Below the pieces are notes generated by a model, which saw nothing but the letters and a program-made list of their open reading frames with translations, had not been told where the DNA came from and ran no database searches. A DNA stretch of 38,577 bases from Candidatus Krumholzibacteriia bacterium. Its GTDB lineage: Bacteria; Krumholzibacteriota; Krumholzibacteriia; G020349025. Shown here piece by piece: positions 30,750 to 38,577 of the stretch; positions within the stretch are counted from its first letter, which is position 1, and every line of letters starts with the position of its first letter. Location of the stretch: NCBI GenBank assembly GCA_035649275.1, contig DASRJW010000117.1, positions 1 through 38,577 of the forward strand, in the 5' to 3' direction. The translations under genes were made by a program, and so were the position numbers.

Positions 30750-31889
30750 CTACGGAACGCTCACCGGCGGGACGTCGTCCCAGGCCGGGACCAGGAGGCG
30801 GGCGGCGGCCCCCTGCTGGGAGACCCAGATCTCGCTCCGCATCCCGTGCGCGCCTCGATGGTGGCGGAGAAAGGCGCTGCCGCCCCCTGGACCGGCCACG
30901 GCGGCGCTCTCCTCGCCGTCGCCGGGACGGCGCACGGTTCGCGTCGCCGCCCCTGCCGTCGCCAAGCTGACGAGGGGCGTGGCGCGCGCCGGTTCCGCCT
31001 GCACCCGGAACAGCTGCCCCACCGCATCGGCCCACAGACACTGGGTGCGGTCCAGCCAGTGCACGCCGCTCTGCTGCCGGCCGTCCGGGCGTGCCGGACG
31101 GGGCAGGAACGACTCGCTCAACCGCGTCGCCTGCGCCAAGTCGGAAAGCCAGAGCGTGACGACCTGGCTGCCGCCTTTCGCGTCCAGTTCCTCGTAGAGC
31201 CCGACGACGACGAGGCTCGAATCGCTGTTCACCGCCAGGGCATTCGGCAGGCAGCGGTCGACCACGACATCCACCCGCTCCGGTGCGGCGAGGACGAAAC
31301 GGAAAGCCGCGCTGGCGCTCGGACGCTCCAGGCAAAGACGCTGTCCGCTCCGGCGCTCCACGCAGGTGCTGCGCACGAAGCTGCCGCTGGACAGCGCGAA
31401 GGGTTGGGCCACGTTGTGTTCGTCCCACCAGCGCAACGCTTCGGCGCCGGCGAACACCCCCGGGAACCGTTCCAGTCCTGCCTCGGTCCGCCGCCAGAAA
31501 GCGTGCTCGCCGCTGTCGCGCTGGATCGTCCACAGCAGCAGCGCCCCGCGCTCGTCGTTGCCGAGGGCGCGAAGGAAGGTGCGGGACACCGCCGGCAGGA
31601 AGGCAAGGGGCCGGAGCTTCGGCGCCTGCAGGTCCAGGTCGTAGACACCGAAGTCGTCGCGGCAGAGCACCCGCCGGCTCACCGGGCTCCAGCTCGCGTC
31701 GCGCACGCGCGGCTCGAGGCTGGTGACCACACCACTTTGAAGGTCCACCTGCAGGAGCTGCGCCGCGCTGCTATCCCCGGCGGTGAAGCGGAGCGCCGTG
31801 CCCTCGGCGTTCCACTCCAAGGCGGCGAAGGTGCAGTCTGCGGCTCCGGCGGGAGAACGGGCGGCGGCGAGCGCCAGGGCCAGGCTCAC
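30750..31889 (-). CDS. exported protein of unknown function, propeller-like repeats
   Basis: A protein of about 379 residues rich in beta-strand patterns such as ALEWNAEGTALRFTAGD, LLQVDLQSGVVTSLEPRVRDASWSPVSRRVLC and VVTLWLSDLAQATRL. These resemble the short blades of TolB/DPP-type propellers, though no blade motif is strict. A hydrophobic signal-like segment (LALALAAARSPAGAA-D) is at the N-terminus. Several Cys (CTF, CRDDF, CVER, CLER, CLPN, CLW) suggest disulfides in the envelope. The start is uncertain: the GTG at 31889 overlaps the yraN stop (GTGA), but a CTG ten codons upstream would add the basic residues (MARRAAALV) of a proper signal peptide. Family not recognised. Confidence 0.6.
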   Translation of the reverse strand: MSLALALAAARSPAGAADCTFAALEWNAEGTALRFTAGDSSAAQLLQVDLQSGVVTSLEPRVRDASWSPVSRRVLCRDDFGVYDLDLQAPKLRPLAFLPAVSRTFLRALGNDERGALLLWTIQRDSGEHAFWRRTEAGLERFPGVFAGAEALRWWDEHNVAQPFALSSGSFVRSTCVERRSGQRLCLERPSASAAFRFVLAAPERVDVVVDRCLPNALAVNSDSSLVVVGLYEELDAKGGSQVVTLWLSDLAQATRLSESFLPRPARPDGRQQSGVHWLDRTQCLWADAVGQLFRVQAEPARATPLVSLATAGAATRTVRRPGDGEESAAVAGPGGGSAFLRHHRGAHGMRSEIWVSQQGAAARLLVPAWDDVPPVSVP

Positions 31890-32242
31890 CACGAGCGCGG
31901 CAGCACGCCGCGCCAGTGCTCGAGCTGCAACCGGCCGGCGCGACGCTCGTGGTCGATGGCGATGAGATCGATCCGCACCTGCTCCGCCCAAGGGTGGCGC
32001 GCCAGCAGGGCTTGCGCGGCGCGGAGAAGACGCTGTTCCTGCCGGCGCGAGAGTGCGTCCCGCGCCGGAACGAGGCCGTCGGTCCGCAGCTTCACCTCCA
32101 CCAGGACGAGACAGCGCCCCTCGCGCCCGAGCAAGTCGATTTCCACCTCGGCGTGCCGGACGTTGCGCTGCAGCACCGCGCAACCTTGCAGCTCCAGGTA
32201 GCAGGCGGCGATCTCCTCGCCCTGTCGGCCCGGCGAAAGCAT
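31886..32242 (-). CDS. yraN: YraN/UPF0102 family nuclease-fold protein
   Basis: A 118-residue protein with the UPF0102 pattern: RQGEEIAACYLELQGCAVLQRNVR, EIDLLGREGRCLVLVEVKLR (the D...E-x-K nuclease-like core), SRRQEQRLLRAAQALLARHP and RIDLIAID. The fold is that of Holliday-junction-resolvase-like endonucleases; the cellular role is not established. It is commonly next to rnhB, as here, with 103 bases between them. The ATG has a G-rich ribosome site directly upstream (GGGGGAGAGGGAGG). Confidence 0.92.
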   Translation of the reverse strand: MLSPGRQGEEIAACYLELQGCAVLQRNVRHAEVEIDLLGREGRCLVLVEVKLRTDGLVPARDALSRRQEQRLLRAAQALLARHPWAEQVRIDLIAIDHERRAGRLQLEHWRGVLPRSW

Positions 32243-32345
32243 CCTCCCTCTCCCCCGCAAGAGCGGCGTGGCGCCACGAGCAAAGCGCTCGCCGTGTTCT
32301 TGCCCTGTCCGAGAGGAGGAGCACGCCGGGCACCGTCGCCTCCGT

Positions 32346-33068
32346 TCACACTGGGTGTCCGCGCCGGGATGGGGCTTCTGCCCAGGGGAAGGTGCCCTGA
32401 CGGGCCTGCAGGGCTTCTGCTGCGAGGAAACCACAGAAGCCGCGCCGGTGCACCGGTGACAAGCCGAGCTGGCGCAACGCCTGCACGTGCGCTTCCGTCG
32501 CGTAGCCCTTGTGTTGCGCGAAGCCGTAGCCTGGGTAGCGCTGGTCGAGCCGGCGCATCGCGCGATCCCGGGCACACTTGGCGAGCACCGACGCGGCGGC
32601 GACGGCGAGCGAGGTGCTGTCGCCGCGCACGAGAGTGCGAAGGCGCGTGCTCCAGCCCGCGGGCAAGCGGGGCTCGCGATTGCCATCCACGAGCACGGTC
32701 CAGGGTTGCACCGAGAGCGCCGCGAGGGCGCGGGCCTGGGCCCGCAGCATGGCATTCAGGATATTGAGGCGATCGATGCAGCGCGGCGACACCCGCGCCA
32801 GGGCAAAGGCGATGGCGCCGGCACGGATGGCGCTTTCGCACCGCCGCCGCGCCGCCGCCGTCATCTGTTTGGAATCGTAGAGTTCGGGAAGGTCGAAGCT
32901 GGCGGGGAGGATGACCGCAGCCGCCACCACGGGACCGGCGAGGGGGCCCACACCCGCTTCGTCCACGCCCGCCAACCGGCCCTGCTCCCACGCCGTGGGG
33001 TCCACGTCGTGGTCGAAGGCCTGCAAGCGCTGGAAGCGCCGCTGGCGCGCCAGGACCCCAGCCTCCAC
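32346..33068 (-). CDS. rnhB: ribonuclease HII, variant of the GRG motif
   Basis: Cuts RNA in RNA-DNA hybrids and removes misincorporated ribonucleotides. The 240-residue protein has the acidic residues Asp36-Glu37 (GVDEAG), the YDSK segment (64-67), Asp128 (VLVDGN) and Asp168 in the AAASVLAKCARDRAM block, and ends with HKGYATEAH and the C-terminal HR-GFCGFL. The normal DEAGRGPLAGP motif reads DEAGVGPLAGP here: the arginine of the GRG motif, which contacts the RNA-DNA junction in studied enzymes, is a valine (codon GTG). All acidic residues are kept, so the gene is not obviously broken. GTG start with AGGGGG upstream. Confidence 0.94.
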   Translation of the reverse strand: MEAGVLARQRRFQRLQAFDHDVDPTAWEQGRLAGVDEAGVGPLAGPVVAAAVILPASFDLPELYDSKQMTAAARRRCESAIRAGAIAFALARVSPRCIDRLNILNAMLRAQARALAALSVQPWTVLVDGNREPRLPAGWSTRLRTLVRGDSTSLAVAAASVLAKCARDRAMRRLDQRYPGYGFAQHKGYATEAHVQALRQLGLSPVHRRGFCGFLAAEALQARQGTFPWAEAPSRRGHPV

Positions 33069-33107
33069 ACCCGCCCCCTGCGTCGCGCCGCCGCTCGGGA
33101 CGGCGGC

Positions 33108-33461
33108 CTACTCGCTCTCCTCGCGCTGCTCCCGGATACGGGCTGCTTTGCCCTTGCGACCGCGCAGGTAGTACAAGCGTGCCCGGCGCACTTTGCCGCG
33201 GCGCACCACGCGCACCTCGGCGATGTTGGGCGAGTGCAGCGGGAAGACGCGCTCGACGCCGATCCCGGCGCTCACCTTGCGCACCGTGAAGGTGGCGCGG
33301 TTGCGCGTGTTCGCTTTCTGGATGACGACGCCCTGGAAGGGCTGCAAGCGTTCCTTGTTGCCCTCCACGACCTTGACCTGCACGCGCACCGTGTCACCCA
33401 CCTCGAAGGCCGGAGTGGCTTCCTTCATCTGCTTGGCCTCGAGGGCCTCGACGATCTTCAT
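33108..33461 (-). CDS. rplS: 50S ribosomal protein L19
   Basis: A 117-residue protein at the subunit interface of the large ribosomal subunit. It carries [27 protein letters not shown] and [44 protein letters not shown], the complete family core. The ATG at 33461 has GGAGG eight bases upstream; the GTG at 33476 lies within that ribosome site and is rejected. It follows trmD by 15 bases, the standard order. Confidence 0.97.
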   Translation of the reverse strand: MKIVEALEAKQMKEATPAFEVGDTVRVQVKVVEGNKERLQPFQGVVIQKANTRNRATFTVRKVSAGIGVERVFPLHSPNIAEVRVVRRGKVRRARLYYLRGRKGKAARIREQREESE

Positions 33462-33476
33462 CCTCGGTTCCTCCAC

Positions 33477-34232
33477 TCAAGTCTGCGGCGTCTTCTCTCC
33501 GGGCGCGCCGTCTTGCTTCGCCGTGCCGCCTTCGCTTCCTGAACCTTCTTGCAGGTCGGGCCGGCGCTCGCGGGTGCGCGCCGTCGCCTCATCCCGTCGC
33601 CAGGCCTCGATGCGCGCATGGTGCCCCGAGAGCAGGACCTCGGGGACCTGCAGACCGCGGTATTCGGCGGGCCGCGTATAGTAGGCGCAATCGAGCCCGC
33701 CGTTCCAGCCCGGGCTGAAGGAATCGCTCGCCGCCGACTCCTCGTCCCCCATGGCCCCGGGGAGCAGGCGCACCATGGCGTCGATCACCACCAGGCAGGC
33801 GGGCTCGCCCCCCGAGAGGACGTAGTCCCCCACCGAGAGCTCCTCGGTCACCACCAGATGGCGGACGCGCTCGTCCATTCCCTTGTAACGGCCGCAGACG
33901 AAGACGACTTCGGGCAGCTGCGCCAGCGCCGCCGCCTTCGACTGGGTCAGCGTGGGCCCTTGGGGCGAGAGCAGGAGCACCGGCAGCTGCCGCGGGTTCC
34001 CTGGGCCGGTGAGGTTTTCCACCGCCTCCACCAGCGGCTCCGGACGCAGGATCATCCCCGGGCCGCCGCCGTAGGCGTAATCGTCCACGCTCTTGTGCCG
34101 GTCGCGGCTCCAGTCGCGCGGGTTGGCGAAGCGGAACTGCACCAGTCCTTGGGCCCGGGCGCGGTGGATCAGGCCCGCCCCCAAGGGCGAGGTGAAGAAG
34201 TCAGGGAACAAGGTGACGATGGAGATCCGCAT
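33477..34232 (-). CDS. trmD: tRNA (guanine-37-N1)-methyltransferase
   Basis: Methylates G37 of tRNAs that read codons starting with C or G, preventing frameshifts. The 251-residue SPOUT-class protein begins [13 protein letters not shown] and has [17 protein letters not shown], the knotted SAM site ([39 protein letters not shown]) and [21 protein letters not shown]. It has a hydrophilic C-terminal tail of about 20 residues. Start two bases after the rimM stop. Confidence 0.97.
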   Translation of the reverse strand: MRISIVTLFPDFFTSPLGAGLIHRARAQGLVQFRFANPRDWSRDRHKSVDDYAYGGGPGMILRPEPLVEAVENLTGPGNPRQLPVLLLSPQGPTLTQSKAAALAQLPEVVFVCGRYKGMDERVRHLVVTEELSVGDYVLSGGEPACLVVIDAMVRLLPGAMGDEESAASDSFSPGWNGGLDCAYYTRPAEYRGLQVPEVLLSGHHARIEAWRRDEATARTRERRPDLQEGSGSEGGTAKQDGAPGEKTPQT

Positions 34233-34234
34233 GC

Positions 34235-34747
34235 CTACAGCTCCAGGAGACCCGGCACGGGCTCGATGCGCAGGATCCGGCGCTCCAGGTCGAGCTCGCG
34301 CACGAAGGCCGGCACATCGGGAACGAGATACTCCCGCGTCTCGCTGCGCACCACGAAGACCGGATGGGCCGGCAGATGCAGGATCGCTTCCACCCGTCCG
34401 AGGATGGAATCGTCCGGCAGGCGCACTTCGAAGCCGAGCCGCTGGAAGTTCCGCGGCTCCGCCGGCGGCGGCACGTCCATGCCCTCAGCATCGATGGCGA
34501 GCACCGCCCCCACCAGATCCTCCGCTTCCTCGCGCCGCGTCACCCCGGCGAGACGCAGCGCCCGCATGCCGGCGCTGTGGGTGCGCGCCCCTTCGAGTTG
34601 CACCGGCCGGCGCTCCTCCCCGCGGACCAGATGGAGCTTGGCGCTGTCCAGGGCCGCGGCCCAGAAGTCTTCGCTCTCCTGCAGCTTCAGTTCCCCTGTG
34701 AGCCCCAAGGGCTTCACCAGCGTGCCGAGAACGATTTCCACCGCCAT
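34235..34747 (-). CDS. rimM: 16S rRNA processing protein RimM
   Basis: Needed for maturation of the 30S head near S13/S19. The 170-residue protein begins [18 protein letters not shown], the RimM family start, continues with the two-domain pattern ([47 protein letters not shown]) and ends with the PRC-barrel strands ([42 protein letters not shown]). Its ATG overlaps the khpA stop as TGATG, so the two are coupled. Confidence 0.95.
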   Translation of the reverse strand: MAVEIVLGTLVKPLGLTGELKLQESEDFWAAALDSAKLHLVRGEERRPVQLEGARTHSAGMRALRLAGVTRREEAEDLVGAVLAIDAEGMDVPPPAEPRNFQRLGFEVRLPDDSILGRVEAILHLPAHPVFVVRSETREYLVPDVPAFVRELDLERRILRIEPVPGLLEL

Positions 34748-34977
34748 CACTCCTTGATCTCCAGCACGGCCTTGCAGCCGCGGCGCTGCGCCGCCGCCGA
34801 CAGCAGCAAACGCAGGGCATGCGCGGTCCGCCCGTGCTTGCCGATGACCTTGCCCAGGTCGGCGGGAGCCACGGAGAGCTCGAACACGACCGCGCCCTCG
34901 GTGCGGCGCTCGTGCACTTGCACCGCCGCTGGATCGTCCACCAGCGTGCGGGCGACGAACTCCAGGAGCCTTTGCAT
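34747..34977 (-). CDS. khpA: KH-domain RNA-binding protein (KhpA/YlqC family)
   Basis: A 76-residue protein that is almost entirely one KH domain, with the GxxG loop as GKHG at about residues 46-49 (DLGKVIGKHGRTAHALRLLL). It begins LLEFVARTLVDDPAAV, as KhpA does. Family members bind RNA and affect cell-division or sRNA functions in some bacteria. The position between rpsP and rimM is conserved. The start overlaps the rpsP stop (TGATG) and the stop overlaps the rimM start in the same way. Confidence 0.93.
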   Translation of the reverse strand: MQRLLEFVARTLVDDPAAVQVHERRTEGAVVFELSVAPADLGKVIGKHGRTAHALRLLLSAAAQRRGCKAVLEIKE

Positions 34978-35366
34978 CAGGATGCCGCAGCCGCCTGCGC
35001 CTTGCTCTTGGCCTTCTTCGACAGGCGCGGTTTGCGCTTCTTCTCGGTCCGGGTGGCGAGGCGGGCGCCGACACGCTGCGTCGCCTCTTCCGCGCTCAGC
35101 CCCTGGCGCAGGAGCTGCCACTTCTCCAGGACGCCGCCGCGCTGCAGGAGACGCCGCACCGTGGCCGAGGGCTCGGCCCCCCGTTCGAGCCATTGGAGCA
35201 GGCGCGCCTCGTCGAGCTGCGTCTTGGCCGGGGTGCGCAGCGGATCGTAGTACCCCAGCTCTTGGATGAAGCGGCCGTCGCGCTGCTTGCGGCTGTCGAT
35301 GGCCACGAGACGATAGAAGGGCCGATTGGTTCCGCCCATCCGTTTCAAGCGGAGCTTGACCGACAA
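34977..35366 (-). CDS. rpsP: 30S ribosomal protein S16
   Basis: A 129-residue small-subunit protein. The core VKLRLKRMGGTNRPFYRLVAIDSRKQRDGRFIQELGYYDP is diagnostic. After residue 80 it has an extended Lys/Ala-rich C-terminus, longer than the approximately 85-residue E. coli form but common in several phyla. The start is taken as TTG at 35366, because GGAGGT lies just upstream and the product then begins MSVKLRLKRMG as in the family; an ATG at 35384 would include the ribosome site in the coding region. Opens rpsP-khpA-rimM-trmD-rplS. Confidence 0.96.
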   Translation of the reverse strand: MSVKLRLKRMGGTNRPFYRLVAIDSRKQRDGRFIQELGYYDPLRTPAKTQLDEARLLQWLERGAEPSATVRRLLQRGGVLEKWQLLRQGLSAEEATQRVGARLATRTEKKRKPRLSKKAKSKAQAAAAS

Positions 35367-35402
35367 AGAGAACCTCCATTCCATGCGCCGCCCGAGGCGG
35401 CT

Positions 35403-36785
35403 CTAGTGACGCTTGCGCTTGCTGCCGTAGCGCCGCCGCGCCGGACCGGCCGCCACACTGCGGGCGGCAGTGCGCACGGCCTGGCGTGGATTCGCCGTCA
35501 TGCTCTTCATCATGCGTTGCATCTGCTCGAACTGCGTCAACAACTGATTCACTTCCTGCACGCTGGTGCCGCTCCCCCGGGCGATGCGCCGGCGCCGCGA
35601 ACCGTCGATGAGCCGCGGGCTGCGCCGCTCCGCCGGGGTCATGGAGTGCACGATTCCCTGCACCCGATGCAGCTGGCGCGCTTCGATCTGCTGCCGTGCC
35701 TGGGCCAGGGCCGCCGCCGGAACGCCAGGAAGGAGACCCAGGACCTTGTCCAGCGGCCCCATCTTGCGCATCGCCTGCAGCTGCTCCAGGAAATCTTCCA
35801 GCGTCAGCTTCTCTCGGCGCAGCTTGCGTTCCAGCTGCTGCGCCTGTTCCTCGTCGTAAACCTCTTGCGCCTTCTCCACCAGGGTGAGCACGTCACCCAT
35901 GCCGAGGATGCGCTGCGCCATCCGTTCCGGATGGAAGGTCTCCAGATCCTCCAGGCCCTCACCGACGCCGACGAGCTTGATGGGTTTGCCGAGCACCGTG
36001 CGCAGCGACAGCGCCGCGCCGCCGCGGGCGTCGCCGTCGAGCTTGGTCAGCGCCACCCCGGTGAGGGCCAGGCGGCGGTCGAACTCCTGCGCCACCCGCA
36101 GCGCTTCCTGCCCGGTCATGGCATCGAGGACGAGGAGCGTTTCCTGCGGCGGCACCGCAGCGCGCACCGCTTCGAGCTCGTGCATCAGCGCGTCGTCCAC
36201 GTGCAGGCGGCCGGCGCTGTCGACGATGAGCACGTCGCGCAGCTGCTCGCGGGCGGCCCGTCGCGCCTGGCGGGCGATCTCGGGCACATCGCTCAGCTCG
36301 GGGCGGGAAAAGACCGGGATCCCCGCTTGCTGGCCGAGCATCTCCAGCTGCGCCGCTGCCGCGGGACGATAGACGTCGGCAGCTGCGAGGAGCGGCTTGT
36401 GCCCGCGCCGCAGCAGCAGCGCCCCGAGCTTGGCCGCCAGCGTCGTCTTTCCCGAACCCTGCAGACCCACGAGCAGCAGCACCGCCGGCGGCGGTCCGGA
36501 GAGCAGCAGATCCTCGGTGCGGCCGCCGAGGAGGGCCACCAGCTCCTCGTGCACGATCTTGATCAGCAGCTGTCCCGGCTGCAGGCTGCGGAGCACCTCC
36601 TGACCGAGGGCTTTTTCCTGCACCCGGGTGACGAAGTCCCGCGCCACCTGCAGCTGCACGTCCGCCTCGAGGAGCGCGGTGCGCACTTCGCGCAGGCTCT
36701 CGGCGATGTTCGTCTCGCTGAGGAGCGCCTCGCCGCGCCAGCGGCGGAAGACGCCATCCAGACGTTGACTCAGGACCTCGAACAC
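35403..36785 (-). CDS. ffh: signal recognition particle GTPase Ffh
   Basis: Protein part of the signal recognition particle, which targets nascent membrane proteins to FtsY and the Sec translocon. The 460-residue protein has the N domain (1-90), the GTPase domain with P-loop GLQGSGKTT (108-116), DVYRPAA, DSAGRLHVD and TKLDGDARGG, and the C-terminal methionine-rich M domain (KMGPLDKVLGLLPG, GSGTSVQEVNQLL, QMQRMMKSM). The tail is basic. The GTG at 36785 has GAGG five bases upstream. A promoter lies in the gap after rpe. It precedes rpsP by 36 bases, a widely conserved neighbour. Confidence 0.97.
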   Translation of the reverse strand: MFEVLSQRLDGVFRRWRGEALLSETNIAESLREVRTALLEADVQLQVARDFVTRVQEKALGQEVLRSLQPGQLLIKIVHEELVALLGGRTEDLLLSGPPPAVLLLVGLQGSGKTTLAAKLGALLLRRGHKPLLAAADVYRPAAAAQLEMLGQQAGIPVFSRPELSDVPEIARQARRAAREQLRDVLIVDSAGRLHVDDALMHELEAVRAAVPPQETLLVLDAMTGQEALRVAQEFDRRLALTGVALTKLDGDARGGAALSLRTVLGKPIKLVGVGEGLEDLETFHPERMAQRILGMGDVLTLVEKAQEVYDEEQAQQLERKLRREKLTLEDFLEQLQAMRKMGPLDKVLGLLPGVPAAALAQARQQIEARQLHRVQGIVHSMTPAERRSPRLIDGSRRRRIARGSGTSVQEVNQLLTQFEQMQRMMKSMTANPRQAVRTAARSVAAGPARRRYGSKRKRH

Positions 36786-36836
36786 GAGTGCCTCGGATTG
36801 GTGTGCAGGTCGGACTCGAGCGGCCGCAAACGCTTC

Positions 36837-36865
36837 AGGGTAGCGGCGCCCGCAGGCAGGTTCAA
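36837..36865 (-). promoter_or_regulatory. candidate promoter of the ffh-rpsP cluster
   Basis: TTGAAC (36860-36865) and TACCCT (36837-36842) with a 17-base spacer on the minus strand. The -35 box overlaps the last codons of rpe. Initiation near 36830 gives a leader of about 45 bases. Confidence 0.5.
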
Positions 36866-37518
36866 GCGGAAAGTCCGCTCCCGGCGGCGCGGAGCGCCTC
36901 GATGCGCGCCCCGTAGGGCGGCCGGCGGAAGATGGCGGTCCCGGCCACGAGGACGTCCACACCGGCCCGGCGCGCCAGGATCGCGGTCTCTGCATCGATG
37001 CCGCCATCCATCTCGACGGCGAAAGCCAGGCCGCGCTCACGGCGCCAGCGCACCGCCTCTTCTACCTTGGACAGGACTTCCGGGCGGAAGGCCTGGCCGC
37101 CGTGGCCGGGCTGCACGCTCATCACCAGGAGCAGGTCGATGCTGGCGAGGTGAGCGGTGAAAGGAGCGAGCGGGGTGGCGGGATTGAGTGCCAGACCCAC
37201 CCGCGCGCCGCTCCGGCGCACTGCTTCCAGCGTGCCACCCACGTCCGCCGCCGCTTCGGCGTGCACGGTGATGCCGTCGCAACCAGCGGCGCGGAAGGCC
37301 TCCACGTAGCGCCCAGGTTCTTGGACCATGAGGTGGGCGTCGAGGTAGAGCCGTGTCATCTGGCGCAGGCCGCGGATGACCACGGGGCCGATAGTGATGT
37401 TGTCGACGAACTGTCCGTCCATCACGTCCAGATGCAGGAGGTCGGCGCCGGCCGCTTCGACCGCGGCAACCTCTGCGTCGATGCGGCTCCAGTCGGCGGC
37501 GAGGAGCGACGGCGCCAC
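36862..37518 (-). CDS. rpe: ribulose-phosphate 3-epimerase
   Basis: Interconverts ribulose-5-phosphate and xylulose-5-phosphate in the pentose phosphate and Calvin cycles. The 218-residue TIM barrel begins APSLLAADWSRIDAEV and has HLDVMDGQFVDNITIGP, LDAHLMV, GLALNPATPL, MSVQPGHGGQAF and VEMDGGID, with the metal-binding His and Asp residues in place. The start is uncertain: the GTG at 37518 lies 10 bases after the stop of the PASTA gene and has no clear ribosome site, so translation is probably coupled to that gene. Confidence 0.94.
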   Translation of the reverse strand: MAPSLLAADWSRIDAEVAAVEAAGADLLHLDVMDGQFVDNITIGPVVIRGLRQMTRLYLDAHLMVQEPGRYVEAFRAAGCDGITVHAEAAADVGGTLEAVRRSGARVGLALNPATPLAPFTAHLASIDLLLVMSVQPGHGGQAFRPEVLSKVEEAVRWRRERGLAFAVEMDGGIDAETAILARRAGVDVLVAGTAIFRRPPYGARIEALRAAGSGLSA

Positions 37519-37528
37519 AGCGGGGGTG

Positions 37529-38260
37529 TCAGTCGGGTGTGGACGCCACGAGGTCAATCGATTCTCCCCGCATGATGAGCGCACCCGCCGCCGGGAAGTG
37601 CTCCAGCACCGTACCAGGATAGGCTCCGGCCTTGCTGCGATAGGTGACCCGGCCGACGCGGAAGCCCTGGGCTTCGATCTGCTTGCGCGCTTCCTCCAAG
37701 GAACGCCCGCCGAAGTCCGGGACGAGAAATGGCTCCGGGTGACCGCTGGTGGCGACGACGAGATCCACCTTGCCACCGCTCGTCACCGGCTCGCCGGGGC
37801 GTGGGCGCATCGCCTGCACCACCTGGCCCTCGGCGTCCGCATCCTGGCGGGCGTAGACCTTGGAGATGCGGCCGACGCTGAGATGGGCGTTCTCGAGCTG
37901 CAAGGTGGCTTGCCGCAGCGACAAGCCGCGCACGTCGGGGAGGCTCACCTGCTCGGTGCCGAGGCTCACGTGCACGCGGAGCGTGCGCCCCGGTTTCACC
38001 ACGCCACCGGCGGCGGGGATCTGCACCAGCACTTGATTGTTGGGGACACCGTCAGCGTGGCGCCGATCCTCCACGCGGAGTTGCAAACCGAGCTTGGTGC
38101 AGACAGCTTGCGCTTCCTCGAGACCGAGCCCGACCAATTCGGGGACGGTGACCATGGCGCCGTGCTGGACGAAGCGCGGCATGACGATGGTGTTGAAAAC
38201 GAGGACACCCAGGGCGAAAGCACCGGCCAGAGCGGCGAGCAAAATCAGGAAACGGCGCAT
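37529..38260 (-). CDS. membrane-anchored PASTA-domain protein
   Basis: A 243-residue protein with one N-terminal membrane segment (FLILLAALAGAFALGVLVFN) and three PASTA domains, recognisable as repeated 'VPELVGLGLEEAQAVCTKLGLQL', 'LPDVRGLSLRQATLQLENAHLSV' and 'VPDFGGRSLEEARKQIEAQGFRV' units. Each is followed by a 'V..Q.P..G..V..G..V.L.V' strand. PASTA domains bind peptidoglycan fragments or beta-lactams in other proteins. There is no kinase or transpeptidase domain attached, so it is a stand-alone PASTA protein. The ATG at 38260 has GAGGAG five bases upstream. It lies between rsmB and rpe, a recurrent position in several phyla. Confidence 0.9.
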   Translation of the reverse strand: MRRFLILLAALAGAFALGVLVFNTIVMPRFVQHGAMVTVPELVGLGLEEAQAVCTKLGLQLRVEDRRHADGVPNNQVLVQIPAAGGVVKPGRTLRVHVSLGTEQVSLPDVRGLSLRQATLQLENAHLSVGRISKVYARQDADAEGQVVQAMRPRPGEPVTSGGKVDLVVATSGHPEPFLVPDFGGRSLEEARKQIEAQGFRVGRVTYRSKAGAYPGTVLEHFPAAGALIMRGESIDLVASTPD

Positions 38261-38269
38261 GCACACTCC

Positions 38270-38577
38270 TCAGGGAGCGCGGCGCCAACGGGCGACGAAA
38301 CCGCCGTCCACGCCGTGACGCTGCGGCAACAGATACAGAATCCCCGGACCGGAACGCAACTCCGGCGCCGCCGGCCCCGACTCGAGGGCGAACTCCGGAT
38401 GCTGCGCGCTGAAAGCGCTGGCCACGGCCTCGGTCTCCTCCGGTTCGAAGCTGCAGACGCTATAGACCAGGAGTCCGCCCGGACGCACGTGGACCGCCGC
38501 GGCTTCGAGGAGCTCGGCCTGGAGCGCCGCGAGCCGGGCCGGATCGCCGGGCTGCTTGCGCCAGCGCGCGTCGGGCC
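38270..38577 (-). CDS. rsmB: 16S rRNA (cytosine-967-C5)-methyltransferase, C-terminal part
   Basis: The last 101 or so residues of an RsmB/Sun-family enzyme; the rest is beyond the high-coordinate edge. Visible are PDARWRKQPGD, LEAAAVHVRPGGLLVYSVCSFEPEE, with the catalytic or release cysteine in YSVCS, and the C-terminal GILYLLPQRHGVDGGFVARWRR. These are standard for NOL1/NOP2/Sun methyltransferases that use SAM to methylate rRNA. RsmF/YebU-type relatives share the core, but the context with a PASTA gene and rpe favours RsmB. Its stop is nine bases before the PASTA gene start. Confidence 0.92.
   Translation of the reverse strand, partial: PDARWRKQPGDPARLAALQAELLEAAAVHVRPGGLLVYSVCSFEPEETEAVASAFSAQHPEFALESGPAAPELRSGPGILYLLPQRHGVDGGFVARWRRAP

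Noticed and set aside
33462-33476. GTG at 33476 as the start of rplS
   Set aside because: It lies inside the GGAGG ribosome site and would add five residues not found in L19; the ATG at 33461 is correctly spaced.

Overview
The window looks like chromosomal core sequence from a high-GC, Gram-negative (diderm) bacterium. A complete Tol-Pal envelope system, several lipoproteins with clear lipoboxes and a TatA protein point to two membranes. A secreted zinc carboxypeptidase ends in an 'NPFNPST...' / FlgD-like C-terminal domain. That domain style is common in FCB-group and neighbouring candidate phyla (for example Eisenbacteria-like lineages). The phylum is inference from gene style, not proven. 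No tRNA or rRNA gene, CRISPR array, insertion sequence or phage gene was seen.

Layout, low to high coordinate. Almost everything is on the minus strand, so operons read right to left. 1-5.7 kb: rnc, a TPR lipoprotein, a second lipoprotein, an ECF sigma factor, its zinc-type anti-sigma factor, a small lipoprotein and the start of aroB. 5.7-10.9 kb: a fatty-acid/phospholipid operon (yceD-rpmF-plsX-fabD-fabG-acpP-fabF, running into rnc) behind a consensus-like promoter; fabH is missing from its usual place between plsX and fabD. 10.9-13.5 kb: sucC-sucD-ndk behind a promoter followed at once by a terminator-like hairpin. 13.5-15.2 kb: a ChaN-domain protein with an unrecognised C-terminal half. 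15.2-15.7 kb: a gene-free stretch holding a candidate structured RNA with its own promoter. 15.7-17.1 kb: mobA-moaC-tatA. 17.2-18.5 kb: a plus-strand GT87-type membrane glycosyltransferase. 18.5-20.9 kb: the M14 carboxypeptidase. 21.1-25.8 kb: tolQ-tolR-tolA/tonB-tolB-pal-cpoB behind a good promoter. 26.1-27.4 kb: serS (plus). 27.4-30 kb: a periplasmic thioredoxin-fold protein and selD-suhB. 30-30.6 kb: two tandem DUF507 genes (plus), divergent from selD. 30.7-35.4 kb: the translation cluster rpsP-khpA-rimM-trmD-rplS-rnhB-yraN plus an exported protein of unknown function. 35.4-38.6 kb: ffh, rpe, a PASTA protein and the 3' end of rsmB.

The main finding is selD. Its reading frame is interrupted at codon 15 by an in-frame UGA in the context Gly-Ala-Gly-UGA-Ala-Cys-Lys, the SelD active site, followed by a plausible SECIS hairpin. 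The gene is therefore a selenocysteine-containing selenophosphate synthetase that a standard gene finder would truncate, and the organism should decode selenocysteine. MoaC, MobA and TatA in the same window would fit a Tat-exported, molybdopterin-guanine-dinucleotide, selenocysteine enzyme such as formate dehydrogenase elsewhere in the genome; that link is inference. The most novel-looking element is the candidate structured RNA at about 15.58-15.72 kb.
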